Source: Gammaproteobacteria bacterium
GTDB taxonomy: Bacteria > Pseudomonadota > Gammaproteobacteria > Ga0077554 > Ga007554
Length of the DNA stretch: 64,000 nt
Assembly: GCA_040183005.1 (NCBI GenBank)
Contig: JAMPIW010000007.1
Coordinates: forward strand, 1,109,314-1,173,313
Direction of reading: 5' to 3'
A program made the translations under genes and the position numbers. The first letter of the stretch is position 1. Each line of letters opens with the position of its first letter. A model generated the notes under the pieces. It was not told where the DNA came from and searched no databases. It was given only the letters and a program-made list of their open reading frames with translations. Below are positions 25,696 to 35,133 of the stretch, piece by piece.

Positions 25696-27128
25696 TGAGA
25701 ACGTTGATTAAAAAATTGTGCGGCATCCTGCTCCCTTGCGCCACCAATAAAGGGGGAGAGATTCCCCCCCTTTGGAAAAGGCGCACGCGCGGGGATTTGG
25801 GGAACACCCCCCCCTTTGGAAAAGGGGGGGGCGGGGGGATTTGTCGAACACGCCCTCTCCTGATGCTGGCTATGGGGCTGACTTTGGCAGCCTCCACGGC
25901 AACAGCGGAAGACATCATGACTCTAACCCTCCCCGCCGCAGAGCAATTGGCTCTGCAACGTCATCCGCTGCTTGCGCAATCTGCCGCGCAGATCGAAGAG
26001 GCGCGGGCACGCGCCCGGTCCACGGGCCAACTGCCCGATCCGCAAGCGCGCTTCGGCATGCAAAATGTGCCAGTGGACAGCCTTGCCCTGAACCGCAGTG
26101 AGATGAGCATGGTGACATTTGGCGTATCCCAGATGTTCCCTCCCGCAGGCAAACGCGCCCTGCTGCAACAGGGCGCCGAACAGGAGGCAACCGCCGCCCA
26201 GACCAAAGACCGCGACTTGCGGGGACGGATACGGCACGAGGTACACATGGCCTGGCTGGATTTTTATTTCCAGGAACGTGAACTGGCCGTGGTACGCGCA
26301 AGTTACGAGATCGCCGACCAGATCGTGCAGGCGGCCCGCGCCCAATATCGCGTGGGGCTCACGCAAGAGGCCGACGTGCTGAAAGCACAGTTGGAGCGGG
26401 ATGACCTACGTGATCGCGAAGAAACTATTCTCTCGGCGCGCAGCGTGGCGCAGAGCCGTCTGGCGCGACTGATCGGCATGCCCGCCGCGGCCATCGCCGT
26501 GCCGGAGGAGTTGCCCGCACCGCCTACGGTACATACCGACGCGGAGCTGATGAAAACGCTACCCCAGCATCCCCAAGTCGCCACACTGGATGCGCAGATC
26601 CGCGGCGCCGATCTGGATCTGGCCGCAGCACGGCGCGATTACTACCCCGAGTTCGGCGTGGAGGCGATGTACGGCTATCGTGCCGCCCGCGACATGGGCG
26701 GCACCAAAATACCGGACATGTTCTCCGCCGGGATGGTGATGAGCCTGCCGCTGTGGACTGCCCAGCGCCAGGACGCCCGCGCCCAGGAGCGTCAGGCACG
26801 TCTACTTGCACTGCGTTATCAGCGCGACGATCTGTTACTGCAATTGGATCAGGATGCGCGCACACGCTATGCCGAATACACGCGCATCAAATCACGCCTG
26901 TCTCTTGTTGAGCAGACCTTGTTGCCGCAGGCCGAACAAACCGTGAGCGCCCTGCTTGCCGCCTATCGCACCGGCAAGACGGACATGGCAAGCGTGCTGC
27001 GCGCGCGCCAGGTTAGCCTTGATTATGCGTTGCGGCTGTGGCGGCTGCGTGTCGATGCGTGGATAGCCACCGCCGAATTGAATTATCTGGGCACCACTAT
27101 TACAGAGACATCAGCTCATGAGCACTAA
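25695..27128 (+). CDS. TolC-family outer-membrane factor (CusC-like) with a repeat inserted in the signal region
   Basis: Outer-membrane channel of a heavy-metal RND pump. About 477 residues; the mature part has two outer-membrane efflux protein repeats (LPAAEQLALQRHPLLAQSAA near the start and PQHPQVATLDAQIRGADLDL in the middle). The N-terminus is odd: MRTLIKKLCGILL is separated from the hydrophobic core PLLMLAMGLTLAASTATA by about 40 Pro/Gly/Arg-rich residues encoded by a G/C-run repeat (25763-25843). The frame is preserved. A GTG at 25692 is an alternative start. Its end overlaps the cusB-like gene by 11 bases. Confidence 0.88.
   Translation: MRTLIKKLCGILLPCATNKGGEIPPLWKRRTRGDLGNTPPFGKGGGGGICRTRPLLMLAMGLTLAASTATAEDIMTLTLPAAEQLALQRHPLLAQSAAQIEEARARARSTGQLPDPQARFGMQNVPVDSLALNRSEMSMVTFGVSQMFPPAGKRALLQQGAEQEATAAQTKDRDLRGRIRHEVHMAWLDFYFQERELAVVRASYEIADQIVQAARAQYRVGLTQEADVLKAQLERDDLRDREETILSARSVAQSRLARLIGMPAAAIAVPEELPAPPTVHTDAELMKTLPQHPQVATLDAQIRGADLDLAAARRDYYPEFGVEAMYGYRAARDMGGTKIPDMFSAGMVMSLPLWTAQRQDARAQERQARLLALRYQRDDLLLQLDQDARTRYAEYTRIKSRLSLVEQTLLPQAEQTVSALLAAYRTGKTDMASVLRARQVSLDYALRLWRLRVDAWIATAELNYLGTTITETSAHEH
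25763..25843. repeat. two-unit CCCCCCCTTTGGAAAAGG repeat inside the cusC-like coding region
   Basis: Two related units of about 37 bases (25764-25800 and 25807-25843), each starting CCCCCCCTTTGGAAAAGG and ending GGGGATTTG. The C-run and G-run of each unit can pair. They lie wholly within the coding sequence and keep the frame. G/C homopolymers of 7-8 bases make this stretch prone to slippage. Confidence 0.8.
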
Positions 27129-28548
27129 CAAAACCCCCTTGCTACTGGGTGTGGCGGCGGCAAGTATCGCCATTGGCATCGGCCTGGGATGGCTGATGAA
27201 AGACCGCTCGCAATCCCCCCAGATAGTAGCGACGAGCTTGAAACCCGGCCCTACGGCCCAAGGAGAACGCAAGGTGCTGTTCTACCGTGCGCCGATGAAT
27301 CCCGCCGTCACCTCCCCTGCGCCGAAAAAGGACGAGATGGGGATGGACTATATCCCTGTCTATACCGAGGCATCCCCGCAATCGCAGGGTGAACGCACGA
27401 TACTGTTTTATCGTAATCCCATGAACCCGGACATCACCTCCCCCGCCCCGAAAAAAGACGATATGGGTATGGATTACATTCCTGTCTATGCCGGGGGGGC
27501 GATAGCCACAGGCCTGGTGGAGATCGACCCGCGCGTGGTGCAAAATCTCGGCGTGCGCATTGGCACCGTGGAACGCAAGCCGTTCGCCACGTCTATCGAC
27601 ACGGTGGGAACTGTGGCCTTCGACGAGCGCGGCGTGAGCTTCTTCAATCCCAAGATCAGCGGCTGGGTGGAGCGCCTCTCTGTAAAAGCCGTGGGAGACC
27701 CCGTACAGCGTGGCCAGCTCTTGGCGGAGATCTACGCACCTGAATTGGTCGGCGCCCAGGAAGAATTCCGAGTAGCACTCAATGGAGCCAAACGCTTTAC
27801 TGATGCCTCACTGGTGAAGGATAGCGAGGCATTGCTGGAAACCGCTCGTGCACGGCTGCGGCTGCTGGATGTCTCGAACGCCGAAATTCAGGGATTGGAA
27901 CAGGGCGGACCGGCACGCCGCACTATCAAGCTTTATGCCCCGCACAGCGGCGTTGTCACGGAGTTGAACGTGCGTGAGGGAGGATATGTCACTCCCGACA
28001 CCCGCCTTTACAACCTGGCCGACCTGTCGCGCATCTGGGTAAATGTGGAGGTCTACGCCAGCCAACTTCCCTTCGTCAAACAAGGCGATGCAGTCACGCT
28101 GCGCCTGGCCTATATGCCGGGGCGCGAGTGGCATGGGCGCATCGACTACCTCTACCCCACCCTCAATACACAGAGCCGCACCGTGCAAGCGCGGCTGGTG
28201 TTTGACAATCCGGGCAATGTGCTGCGCCCCGGCATGTATGTGAACGCCAGCATCCAGTCCTCACCCAAAGAAAAGGCCCTCGCCGTGCCGCGCGAGGCGC
28301 TGCTGCGCACCGGCACGCAGGACGTGGTAATAGTGGCATTGGGCGAGGGGCGCTTCAAACCCGTTGCAGTGCGCGTGGGGGCGGAAAACGAGGCATTTGC
28401 CGAAATTCTTGAAGGACTGGAGGAAGGACAGCAGGTGGTACTAAGCGGACAATTCCTGCTCGATGCGGAGGCCAGCTTCAAGAACGCCATGAGCCGACTG
28501 GAGGGTGGCAATACCACACAGACACCTGAAGACCACGCGGGGCATTGA
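27118..28548 (+). CDS. cusB: RND efflux periplasmic adaptor (CusB-like) with two metal-binding-type modules
   Basis: Membrane fusion protein linking the CusA-like pump to the outer-membrane factor. 476 residues: N-terminal membrane helix at about 8-27, two tandem copies of a short heavy-metal-binding-type module at about 54-83 and 97-126 (FYRAPMNPAVTSP and FYRNPMNPDITSP, each followed by MGMDYIPVY), then lipoyl/barrel-sandwich, alpha-hairpin and beta-barrel domains (WVERLSVKAVGDPVQRGQLL; YAPHSGVVTELNVREGGYV). The modules lack Cys but are Met-rich. Most relatives I know have one such module. Confidence 0.92.
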   Translation: MSTNKTPLLLGVAAASIAIGIGLGWLMKDRSQSPQIVATSLKPGPTAQGERKVLFYRAPMNPAVTSPAPKKDEMGMDYIPVYTEASPQSQGERTILFYRNPMNPDITSPAPKKDDMGMDYIPVYAGGAIATGLVEIDPRVVQNLGVRIGTVERKPFATSIDTVGTVAFDERGVSFFNPKISGWVERLSVKAVGDPVQRGQLLAEIYAPELVGAQEEFRVALNGAKRFTDASLVKDSEALLETARARLRLLDVSNAEIQGLEQGGPARRTIKLYAPHSGVVTELNVREGGYVTPDTRLYNLADLSRIWVNVEVYASQLPFVKQGDAVTLRLAYMPGREWHGRIDYLYPTLNTQSRTVQARLVFDNPGNVLRPGMYVNASIQSSPKEKALAVPREALLRTGTQDVVIVALGEGRFKPVAVRVGAENEAFAEILEGLEEGQQVVLSGQFLLDAEASFKNAMSRLEGGNTTQTPEDHAGH

Positions 28549-28592
28549 AGATGATCAACATCATGACCATGAAATCCCCCCTGCCCCACCTC

Positions 28593-28726
28593 AATGTAGG
28601 GTGGGTTAGGCACGCAGTATGTGCCGTAACCCACCAAGCGTTGCGTAGCAACACAACGCATTTTTTAATGAGTGCCTGGCGGCACATCTGGTGGGTTACG
28701 CAAAAAACGCTAACCCACCCTACATT
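28593..28726. repeat. GTAGGGTG-family inverted-repeat element between cusB and cusA
   Basis: A 134-bp element with perfect 17-bp ends (AATGTAGGGTGGGTTAG and complement, 28593-28609 and 28710-28726). A second nested pair uses GTAACCCACCA (near 28632) and TGGTGGGTTAC (28689-28699). The outer arms begin with the GTAGGGTG shared with 298-322 and 10631-10692. It occupies most of the 214-base cusB-cusA gap and looks like a non-autonomous mobile element without any coding capacity. Confidence 0.85.
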
Positions 28727-28762
28727 TGCCTTCAGCCGCTGTTTGCAAAAAAGGGCAGGTTC

Positions 28763-31700
28763 ATGATACCCGCCATCATCGACTGGTCCTTGCGCAACCG
28801 CTTTCTGGTGCTGCTCGCCACAGCCGCGCTCATCGCCTGGGGCATCTACGCCGCGCAAAAAACACCGGTAGATGCCATTCCCGATCTCTCCGATGTTCAG
28901 GTCATCATCAAGACCAGCTTCCCCGGCCAGGCGCCGCAGGTGGTTGAGGACCAAGTTACCTACCCCCTCACCACCACGCTGCTGTCGGTGCCTGGCGCAG
29001 CCACTGTGCGCGGCTATTCCTTTTTTGGTGATTCGTTCATCTATGTACTCTTCAAGGACGGCACTGATCCTTACTGGGCGCGTTCGCGGGTACTGGAGTA
29101 CATCAATCAGGCTCAATCCCGATTACCCCAAGGCGTAACCCCAACGCTCGGGCCGGACGCCACCGGCGTGGGCTGGGTCTATGAATATGCACTAGTGGAT
29201 CGCAGTAATCAGCATGACCTGTCGCAACTAAGATCACTTCAAGACTGGTTCATTAAATTCGAGCTGCAACGTTTACCCGGCGTGGCTGAAGTCGCCACCG
29301 TCGGCGGCATGGTCAAGCAATATCAAGTGGAAGTGGATCCGGTCAAACTCCTGGCCTACGGCATCGCCCTGCCACAGGTAGAAGAAGCAATCAAACGCGC
29401 CAACAGCGAAACCGGCGGTTCGGTGATCGAGATGGGGGGCGCGGAATACATGGTGCGCTCGAAGGGCTACCTGCATTCAATCGCCGATCTGCGCCAGGTG
29501 CCCTTAGGCGTATCCACCACCGGCGCGCCCATACGTCTTTCAGATGTCGCCAATATCCAGCTAGGCCCGGAACTGCGGCGCGGCGTGGCGGATCTCGATG
29601 GGCAAGGTGAGGTGGTGGGCGGCATTGTAGTGATGCGCCACGGCAGCAATGCCCAGGAGACCATCATGCACGTCAAGGACAAACTCGCCGCGCTAAAGAG
29701 CGGCCTGCCAGCCGGGGTGGAGATCGTCGAGACCTATGATCGCTCGGCACTGATTAGCCGCGCTGTCGCCAACCTGAAAGAAAAGCTGCTTGAAGAGTCG
29801 CTGGTAGTGGCGCTGGTGTGCCTGGTATTTCTGTTTCACCTGCGTTCCGCGCTGGTGGCTATCGTCAGCCTGCCAGTGGGCATACTCACAGCCTTTATCA
29901 TCATGCACCAGCAAGGCATCAATGCCAACATCATGTCGCTGGGCGGCATAGCGATTGCCATTGGCGCGATGGTGGATGCCGCCATCGTGATGATCGAGAA
30001 TATGCACAAGCATCTGGAGAAAGCTGCGCCGGACGCGGACCGCTGGACCATCGCGCGCGAGGCTGCACAGGAGGTGGGGCCGGCGCTGTTTTTCTCGCTG
30101 CTCATCATCACCGTCTCGTTCCTGCCGGTGTTTACCCTGGAGGCGCAGGAAGGCAAGCTGTTCGCGCCGCTCGCCTATACCAAAACCTATGCAATGGCCG
30201 CAGCGGCGGGGCTGGCCGTCACCCTGGTGCCGGTGCTGATGGGTTATCTGATCCGCGGCCGCATCCTGCCCGAACACAAGAACCCCTTGAACCGGCTGAT
30301 GATCGCCGCCTATCGACCCTTCATCAACGCCGTGCTGCGCTTCCGCATCCTTACCTTGGTCATCGCCCTGGTGTTGCTGGCAACCATTGCTTATCCCTTG
30401 CAGCGATTGGGATCGGAATTCATGCCGCCGCTGGACGAGGGCGACTTGCTCTACATGCCCATCACATTGCCGTCGATCTCCATCGGCGAGACGGCGCGCA
30501 TTCTGCAACAGACCGACAAAATGATCCGCCAGGTGCCAGAGGTAAAGCGCGTATTCGGCAAGGCCGGGCGCGCCGAGACCGCAACCGACCCCGCGCCGCT
30601 GTCGATGTTCGAGACCGTGGTGCAACTCAAAGACCCCAGCGAATGGCGCACCGGCATGACACTCGACAAACTCAAGGAAGAGCTCAATAACAGCGTACAA
30701 GTCCCCGGCCTTACCAACGCCTGGGTCATGCCTATTCGCAACCGCATCGACATGCTCGCGACCGGCATCCGTACCCCCGTGGGCATCAAGGTGGCGGGGC
30801 CAGATCTGGCGGGAATCGAGCGCGTCGGCAAAGAGATTGAGGCTGTAATCAAAGGATTGCCCGGCACACGCTCTGCTTTCGCTGAGCGCGTCAGCGGCGG
30901 GCGTTACATAGACATCGAAGTAAACCGCGCCCTTGCTGCACGCTACGGCCTCAACATCGCTGATGTACAAGACATGATCCGCACCGCCATCGGTGGTGAA
31001 AACATTACCACTACCGTCGAAGGACGCGAGCGCTACCCCGTCAACCTGCGCTATCCGCGCGCGCTGCGAGACTCGATGGGCGCATTGGCCGCCAGCCGCA
31101 TAGCAACACCCTCGGGCGCACAGATCCCGCTCGGAGAACTCGCCACACTGCGACTGGTGGACGGCCCCCCGGAAATCAAAAGCGAAAACGCCCGTTTGAA
31201 CGGCTGGATCTACGTGGACATCGCAGATGTGGATGTAGGCAGCTTTGTCGCCACCGCCAAGGCCGCCGTGGAAAAGCAAGTGAAAATCCCACCCGGATAC
31301 TCACTCACCTGGTCCGGCCAGTACGAATATATGGAACGCGCCAAGGCCAAACTCAAACTGGTGGCACCCCTCACCCTCGCGCTGATAGTGCTGCTGCTCT
31401 ACCTCAACTTCCGCAACCTCATGGAAGTGGCAATCATCGTAGTGAGCCTACCCTTCGCCCTCATCGGTGGCTTCTGGCTGATCTATTTATTGGATTACCA
31501 ACTCTCCGTCGCAGTGGGCGTGGGCTTCATCGCCCTGGCGGGCGTGGCGGCGGAATTCGGCGTCGTCATGCTGTTGTATCTGGATCAAGCCGTAAAACGT
31601 TATCAGACAGAGGGCCGCATGAACTCCTGGGCGGATCTCAAAGCCGCCATCATCGAAGGCGCCGTCCTGCGCGTGCGCCCCAAGATGATGACCGTCGCCG

Positions 31701-31870
31701 TCATAATAGCCGGCCTGCTGCCCATCATGCTCAGCCACGGCACCGGCTCCGAAGTCATGCAACGCATCGCCGCACCCATGATCGGCGGCATGATCACCGC
31801 ACCACTGCTCAGCCTGTTGGTGATTCCCGCGCTGTATGCGCTGTCGAAGCGGCGGCAGTTGCAATTTTAG
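28763..31870 (+). CDS. cusA: heavy-metal RND efflux pump CusA (Cu+/Ag+)
   Basis: Inner-membrane proton-driven pump that exports Cu+ and Ag+. 1035 residues from the ATG at 28763 ([17 protein letters not shown]), preceded by AGGGCAGG. Twelve membrane helices; the proton-relay Asp is at residue 405 ([12 protein letters not shown]). Met565 (GDLLYMP), Met615 (LSMFET) and Met664 (RIDML) align with the E. coli CusA metal triad M573/M623/M672 at a constant offset of 8, strong support for Cu/Ag rather than Co/Zn/Ni specificity. The frame open to 28691 lies in the repeat element. Confidence 0.96.
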   Translation: MIPAIIDWSLRNRFLVLLATAALIAWGIYAAQKTPVDAIPDLSDVQVIIKTSFPGQAPQVVEDQVTYPLTTTLLSVPGAATVRGYSFFGDSFIYVLFKDGTDPYWARSRVLEYINQAQSRLPQGVTPTLGPDATGVGWVYEYALVDRSNQHDLSQLRSLQDWFIKFELQRLPGVAEVATVGGMVKQYQVEVDPVKLLAYGIALPQVEEAIKRANSETGGSVIEMGGAEYMVRSKGYLHSIADLRQVPLGVSTTGAPIRLSDVANIQLGPELRRGVADLDGQGEVVGGIVVMRHGSNAQETIMHVKDKLAALKSGLPAGVEIVETYDRSALISRAVANLKEKLLEESLVVALVCLVFLFHLRSALVAIVSLPVGILTAFIIMHQQGINANIMSLGGIAIAIGAMVDAAIVMIENMHKHLEKAAPDADRWTIAREAAQEVGPALFFSLLIITVSFLPVFTLEAQEGKLFAPLAYTKTYAMAAAAGLAVTLVPVLMGYLIRGRILPEHKNPLNRLMIAAYRPFINAVLRFRILTLVIALVLLATIAYPLQRLGSEFMPPLDEGDLLYMPITLPSISIGETARILQQTDKMIRQVPEVKRVFGKAGRAETATDPAPLSMFETVVQLKDPSEWRTGMTLDKLKEELNNSVQVPGLTNAWVMPIRNRIDMLATGIRTPVGIKVAGPDLAGIERVGKEIEAVIKGLPGTRSAFAERVSGGRYIDIEVNRALAARYGLNIADVQDMIRTAIGGENITTTVEGRERYPVNLRYPRALRDSMGALAASRIATPSGAQIPLGELATLRLVDGPPEIKSENARLNGWIYVDIADVDVGSFVATAKAAVEKQVKIPPGYSLTWSGQYEYMERAKAKLKLVAPLTLALIVLLLYLNFRNLMEVAIIVVSLPFALIGGFWLIYLLDYQLSVAVGVGFIALAGVAAEFGVVMLLYLDQAVKRYQTEGRMNSWADLKAAIIEGAVLRVRPKMMTVAVIIAGLLPIMLSHGTGSEVMQRIAAPMIGGMITAPLLSLLVIPALYALSKRRQLQF

Positions 31871-31904
31871 AGTTTTTATCAAACCACACCAGGAGAGTAA
31901 TACC

Positions 31905-32246
31905 ATGAAAAAAATGTCATACCTGCTACCAGTACTGGCACTGCTCAGCCTCCCGGCATACGCCGACAACACGCACGATCACATGGCCGACATGGCGATG
32001 GGCGCAGCCAAGGTACAAGCCCACAAGGGACAGGGCACAGTGAACAAAATGGACGTGCTGACCGGCTCCGTCAACCTGACCCACGACCCCATCAAAAGCC
32101 TGGGCTGGTCCGGCATGACCATGGATTTCAAGGTCAAAAACAAAGCCACGCTGGATAAAATCAAACCCGGAACAAAAGTCGACTTTGAAGTGACAAAAGA
32201 AGCTGATGGCACGTTTGTTATTACGCGGATTACACCCGCAAAATAA
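31905..32246 (+). CDS. cusF: periplasmic copper/silver chaperone CusF
   Basis: 113-residue periplasmic protein that hands Cu+/Ag+ to CusB. Signal peptide to about 20 (cleavage near AYA), a His/Met-rich linker (HDHMADMAMG), then the OB-fold with all CusF-type ligands in order: His in LTHDPIK, Trp and two Met in GWSGMTMDF (matching H36, W44, M47, M49 of E. coli CusF). Start at 31905 has AGGAGAG 9 bases upstream. Last gene of the copper cluster. Confidence 0.94.
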   Translation: MKKMSYLLPVLALLSLPAYADNTHDHMADMAMGAAKVQAHKGQGTVNKMDVLTGSVNLTHDPIKSLGWSGMTMDFKVKNKATLDKIKPGTKVDFEVTKEADGTFVITRITPAK

Positions 32247-32636
32247 CACTACTTCAGTGAAAAAACGTCGGGGAAAATTCAAAGAAGATAATATTAAAAT
32301 GATGATGCCATAACAAAGTACGGAGCCGCAGAGAAATACCTCAGTCCCGAACGATCACAAAACGAAAATCCATAAAAATTAAGGGGATAACGACTACTCA
32401 TCACTCCCAGGGCACAAAGACGCACCCTTAATAAAACCTCATAAATTTGGGACTAATAGCACAAAATAATACACTGCTATGACACGGCATCTGCGTACAG
32501 CACCATTAATTGTTAATTTTTTAAAAACTATCCTATACTCGCAAAGTGGCCATTCCAAAAAGGGCAGGACTACCCTACAATCGGCCGCAACATAAACAAT
32601 GACTTCACTATAAGTCACATTCAGGGAGGAATCACC
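32247..32636 (+). promoter_or_regulatory. 390-base A/T-rich gap with a candidate promoter for the PEP-CTERM/pga-like operon
   Basis: No gene. A plausible sigma-70 promoter is TTGTTA (32510-32515) and TATACT (32534-32539), 18 bases apart, giving a leader of about 90 bases. GGGAGGA lies 7 bases before the ATG at 32637. I looked for the core of a c-di-GMP riboswitch and for a sigma-54 site and found neither. No terminator is apparent after cusF. Confidence 0.4.
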
Positions 32637-33437
32637 ATGTATACCCATGCCCCAAAGATTTTCAGCGTCGCAGCCATACTATCCGCATTACTGTCGCCTG
32701 CTCATGCCGCCGTTACCCTTGATCCGCTGCAAACAGGCTTGTACACCAACGGTGACGGCGTAATGAGCCGCTGGGTACAAATGACCGAGGCATGGAATGG
32801 TCAATGGGGTATCGAACAGCTCGCTGACCAAAAAGTCGTCATGGATTTACCCGCAAGCAGCTCAGACATCCTGAGAACACTTGAAACCAAGGTAAGCACC
32901 ATCAATTTTTCCGATGATGTCTATCGTGAAAAATGGGCAAATACAGACGAGTGGAAGCAGTTCGTCACCCAGCCTGTACCGCTTTTCTCACCGACAGATT
33001 CGAACCAGAATGACTATGCCGCCCGATTCACCGGTTACGTAGCCATTACCACACCCGGCGAATACAATTTCGGCGTGCTATCGGATGAAGGTTTCAAATT
33101 CACACTGACGGGCGCAAACGGCTCTCACTCCTCGCAGCTTGATGGACTAAATCCGCGAGAGCTTGTCGGATTCGACTCAAATATTGCGATGCAGGCTGGC
33201 GTCTATCAATTCACCCTGGACACCTACGAACACACCCAGGCAGGCGTCATCAGTCTCAACTGGTGGCACGGGCCAGGGGCTTCTGAGTTTGGGTTAATTC
33301 CCCAGTCCAGCTTATTCAGCGCCATACCCCCCGTGCCGGAACCCGAAGAATGGTTGCTGTTCGCAGCGGGGTTACTGACGCTGGCCTGTTATTTTCGGAA
33401 AAACCAACCAGCCGCCTCCCCTGCAGCTGAAGCTTAA
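32637..33437 (+). CDS. PEP-CTERM surface protein with PA14-like domain
   Basis: 266 residues: signal peptide to about 24 (cleavage after AHA), a beta-rich body with a PA14-like core at about 120-215 (FTGYVAITTPGEYNFGVLSD, GVYQFTLDTYEH, ISLNWWHGPG), and a C-terminal sorting signal: PEPEE, a hydrophobic helix (WLLFAAGLLTLACYF) and a basic RKN, as recognised by exosortases. Expected to be cut and anchored or released at the cell surface; PA14 domains often bind carbohydrate. It heads an operon of PgaD-, PgaC- and PgaA-like genes 15 bases upstream of the first, suggesting a matrix protein made with the polysaccharide. Confidence 0.85.
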   Translation: MYTHAPKIFSVAAILSALLSPAHAAVTLDPLQTGLYTNGDGVMSRWVQMTEAWNGQWGIEQLADQKVVMDLPASSSDILRTLETKVSTINFSDDVYREKWANTDEWKQFVTQPVPLFSPTDSNQNDYAARFTGYVAITTPGEYNFGVLSDEGFKFTLTGANGSHSSQLDGLNPRELVGFDSNIAMQAGVYQFTLDTYEHTQAGVISLNWWHGPGASEFGLIPQSSLFSAIPPVPEPEEWLLFAAGLLTLACYFRKNQPAASPAAEA

Positions 33438-33452
33438 TTTTAACTCACAACC

Positions 33453-33824
33453 ATGACACGGCAACCCCTCGCGTCGCTGGGCCGCCGCATCGTCCACATC
33501 CTGGCGATCCTCGGCGGCTGGTTTATCTACTTCTGGCTATGGTGGCGCGTCATTTATGTCTACGACCAGGGCCTGAGTCCGCTGCTGGCCCTGTTTCTCG
33601 TCTGCGTAATCATTGTCGTCCCCACCATCACCGTGATTTGGATCCTGCACAATGTTCGCATCTTCAAGCGCAAAGGTTCACGGCAAGGCCACACCGCCGT
33701 TGAAGACAATTATGTCTCCGACTGGAAGGGACGCCGTGTAACGGCAGACTGGCAGAGTATCAAGCAAGCATCAAGCATAGTCATTTCGGTGAGCGGAAAC
33801 GACAAGCAATTCGAGGCCCGATAA
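33453..33824 (+). CDS. PgaD-like small membrane protein
   Basis: 123 residues with two membrane helices (about 15-35 and 42-65) and a cytoplasmic C-terminal half ending in a short beta-like stretch. Size, topology and position directly before a PgaC-type synthase match PgaD, which partners the poly-beta-1,6-GlcNAc synthase and in E. coli helps sense c-di-GMP. Sequence similarity by eye is weak, so the call rests mainly on topology and context. 35 bases separate it from the next gene. Confidence 0.65.
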   Translation: MTRQPLASLGRRIVHILAILGGWFIYFWLWWRVIYVYDQGLSPLLALFLVCVIIVVPTITVIWILHNVRIFKRKGSRQGHTAVEDNYVSDWKGRRVTADWQSIKQASSIVISVSGNDKQFEAR

Positions 33825-33859
33825 CCCCGCCACAGCACTTTACCAATATAAGAAGACAA

Positions 33860-35128
33860 ATGGACGCACTCTCGATAATCACATGGATTGATAACAGCCT
33901 GCTGTATGCGGCAACGCTCGGCTTTTTTGCCCTGTACCCAATGATCACCAGTGTCATGTGGGTCACGACCTCAATGTTTTTCCGCTGGCGACAGGAGAAA
34001 AACACCACAATACCGCCAGACACTGTAACAACTTATACACCGAAAGTTTCGATACTCATTGCTGCGCACAATGAAGAGGCAGTCATCGAGGCGTCGCTGA
34101 AAGCAGCGCATGCAATCGACTACCCCGACTTTGAGATCGTAGTAATCGACGATGGCTCCACAGACCAGACGCCGAGTATCGTTGCACGTTACCGCGAGTC
34201 CCATGGCGTCCGCCTGATCCGCAAAACCATTAACGAAGGCAAAGCCATGGCGCTCAACGATGCCCTGCCCTGCCTGCGTGGCGAAATCGTGCTGATTCTT
34301 GACGCCGACGCCGAACCCGAACCGCAGGCGCTGCGGTACATGGTGCGCCACTTCGAGAGCGCGCGGGTAGCGGCTGTCACCGGTAACCCGCGGGTTAAAA
34401 ACGCCACTACCCTGCTGTCCAGCTTGCAGCTCATGGAATTCACCTCCATCGTCAGCCTGCTGCGCCGCTCGCAGCGCGTGTGGGGCCGCCTTCTCACGGT
34501 ATCCGGCGTGGTATCGGCCTTCCGCAAGGACGCCATTCTCGATGTCGGCGGCTTCAGCCCTGAGATGCCGACTGAAGACATTGAACTTACCTGGAAACTG
34601 CAAAAGCGTTTCTACGACGTGCGCTACGAACCGAATGCGGTGATCTGGATGATCGTGCCCGAAAAGTTACGCGGGCTCTATAAACAACGCCTGCGCTGGG
34701 CGCACGGTCTGATGCAAGTATTGCGCAAACATTACGACATCATGCTGCACTGGAAATACCGCCGTATGTGGCCAGTGTATATAGAGTCGGTGCTCTCGAT
34801 AGTGTGGGCCATGTGCTTCGTTACGCTTTCTATTCTTTGGGGAGTATCGTTCAGCCTCGGCCACACGCCTATAGGTGCAAACCCGTTACCCAACATCTGG
34901 GGTATGCTCATCGCCACATTCTGCCTGCTGCAATTGCTGGCCGGGGCAATGATGGATAAAAAGTACGACCCGCACATCATGAAATATTATCCATACGCGG
35001 TTTTTTATCCGATCATTTACTGGATGCTGATGTCTCTCACGACTGTAATCTCAATGACAGCGTTGTTCAGGAAACCGGCCAAACAGGCAGTACGCTGGGA
35101 TACTGCACGTAATGGCAAAATGGCGTAA
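33860..35128 (+). CDS. PgaC-like family 2 glycosyltransferase (polysaccharide synthase)
   Basis: 422-residue processive synthase of the PgaC/IcaA type. An N-terminal membrane helix (LYAATLGFFALYPMITSVM), GT2 domain with VSILIAAHNEEAV, the first Asp motif IDDGSTDQT, DADAEPEP, catalytic TEDIEL and the processivity motif QRLRW (~277), then three or four membrane helices at the C-terminus. Likely product is a beta-1,6-linked amino-sugar polymer, but substrate cannot be proven from motifs alone. Followed after 5 bases by the PgaA-like gene. Confidence 0.9.
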   Translation: MDALSIITWIDNSLLYAATLGFFALYPMITSVMWVTTSMFFRWRQEKNTTIPPDTVTTYTPKVSILIAAHNEEAVIEASLKAAHAIDYPDFEIVVIDDGSTDQTPSIVARYRESHGVRLIRKTINEGKAMALNDALPCLRGEIVLILDADAEPEPQALRYMVRHFESARVAAVTGNPRVKNATTLLSSLQLMEFTSIVSLLRRSQRVWGRLLTVSGVVSAFRKDAILDVGGFSPEMPTEDIELTWKLQKRFYDVRYEPNAVIWMIVPEKLRGLYKQRLRWAHGLMQVLRKHYDIMLHWKYRRMWPVYIESVLSIVWAMCFVTLSILWGVSFSLGHTPIGANPLPNIWGMLIATFCLLQLLAGAMMDKKYDPHIMKYYPYAVFYPIIYWMLMSLTTVISMTALFRKPAKQAVRWDTARNGKMA

Positions 35129-35133
35129 GCGAA

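Noticed and set aside
29693-31279. Minus-strand frame of 528 codons opposite cusA
   Set aside because: His- and Asp-rich shadow without any family motif; CusA on the plus strand has all functional residues.
32247-32636. A c-di-GMP riboswitch upstream of the PEP-CTERM/pga-like operon
   Set aside because: I looked for the GEMM core and its tetraloop receptor region and did not find them.
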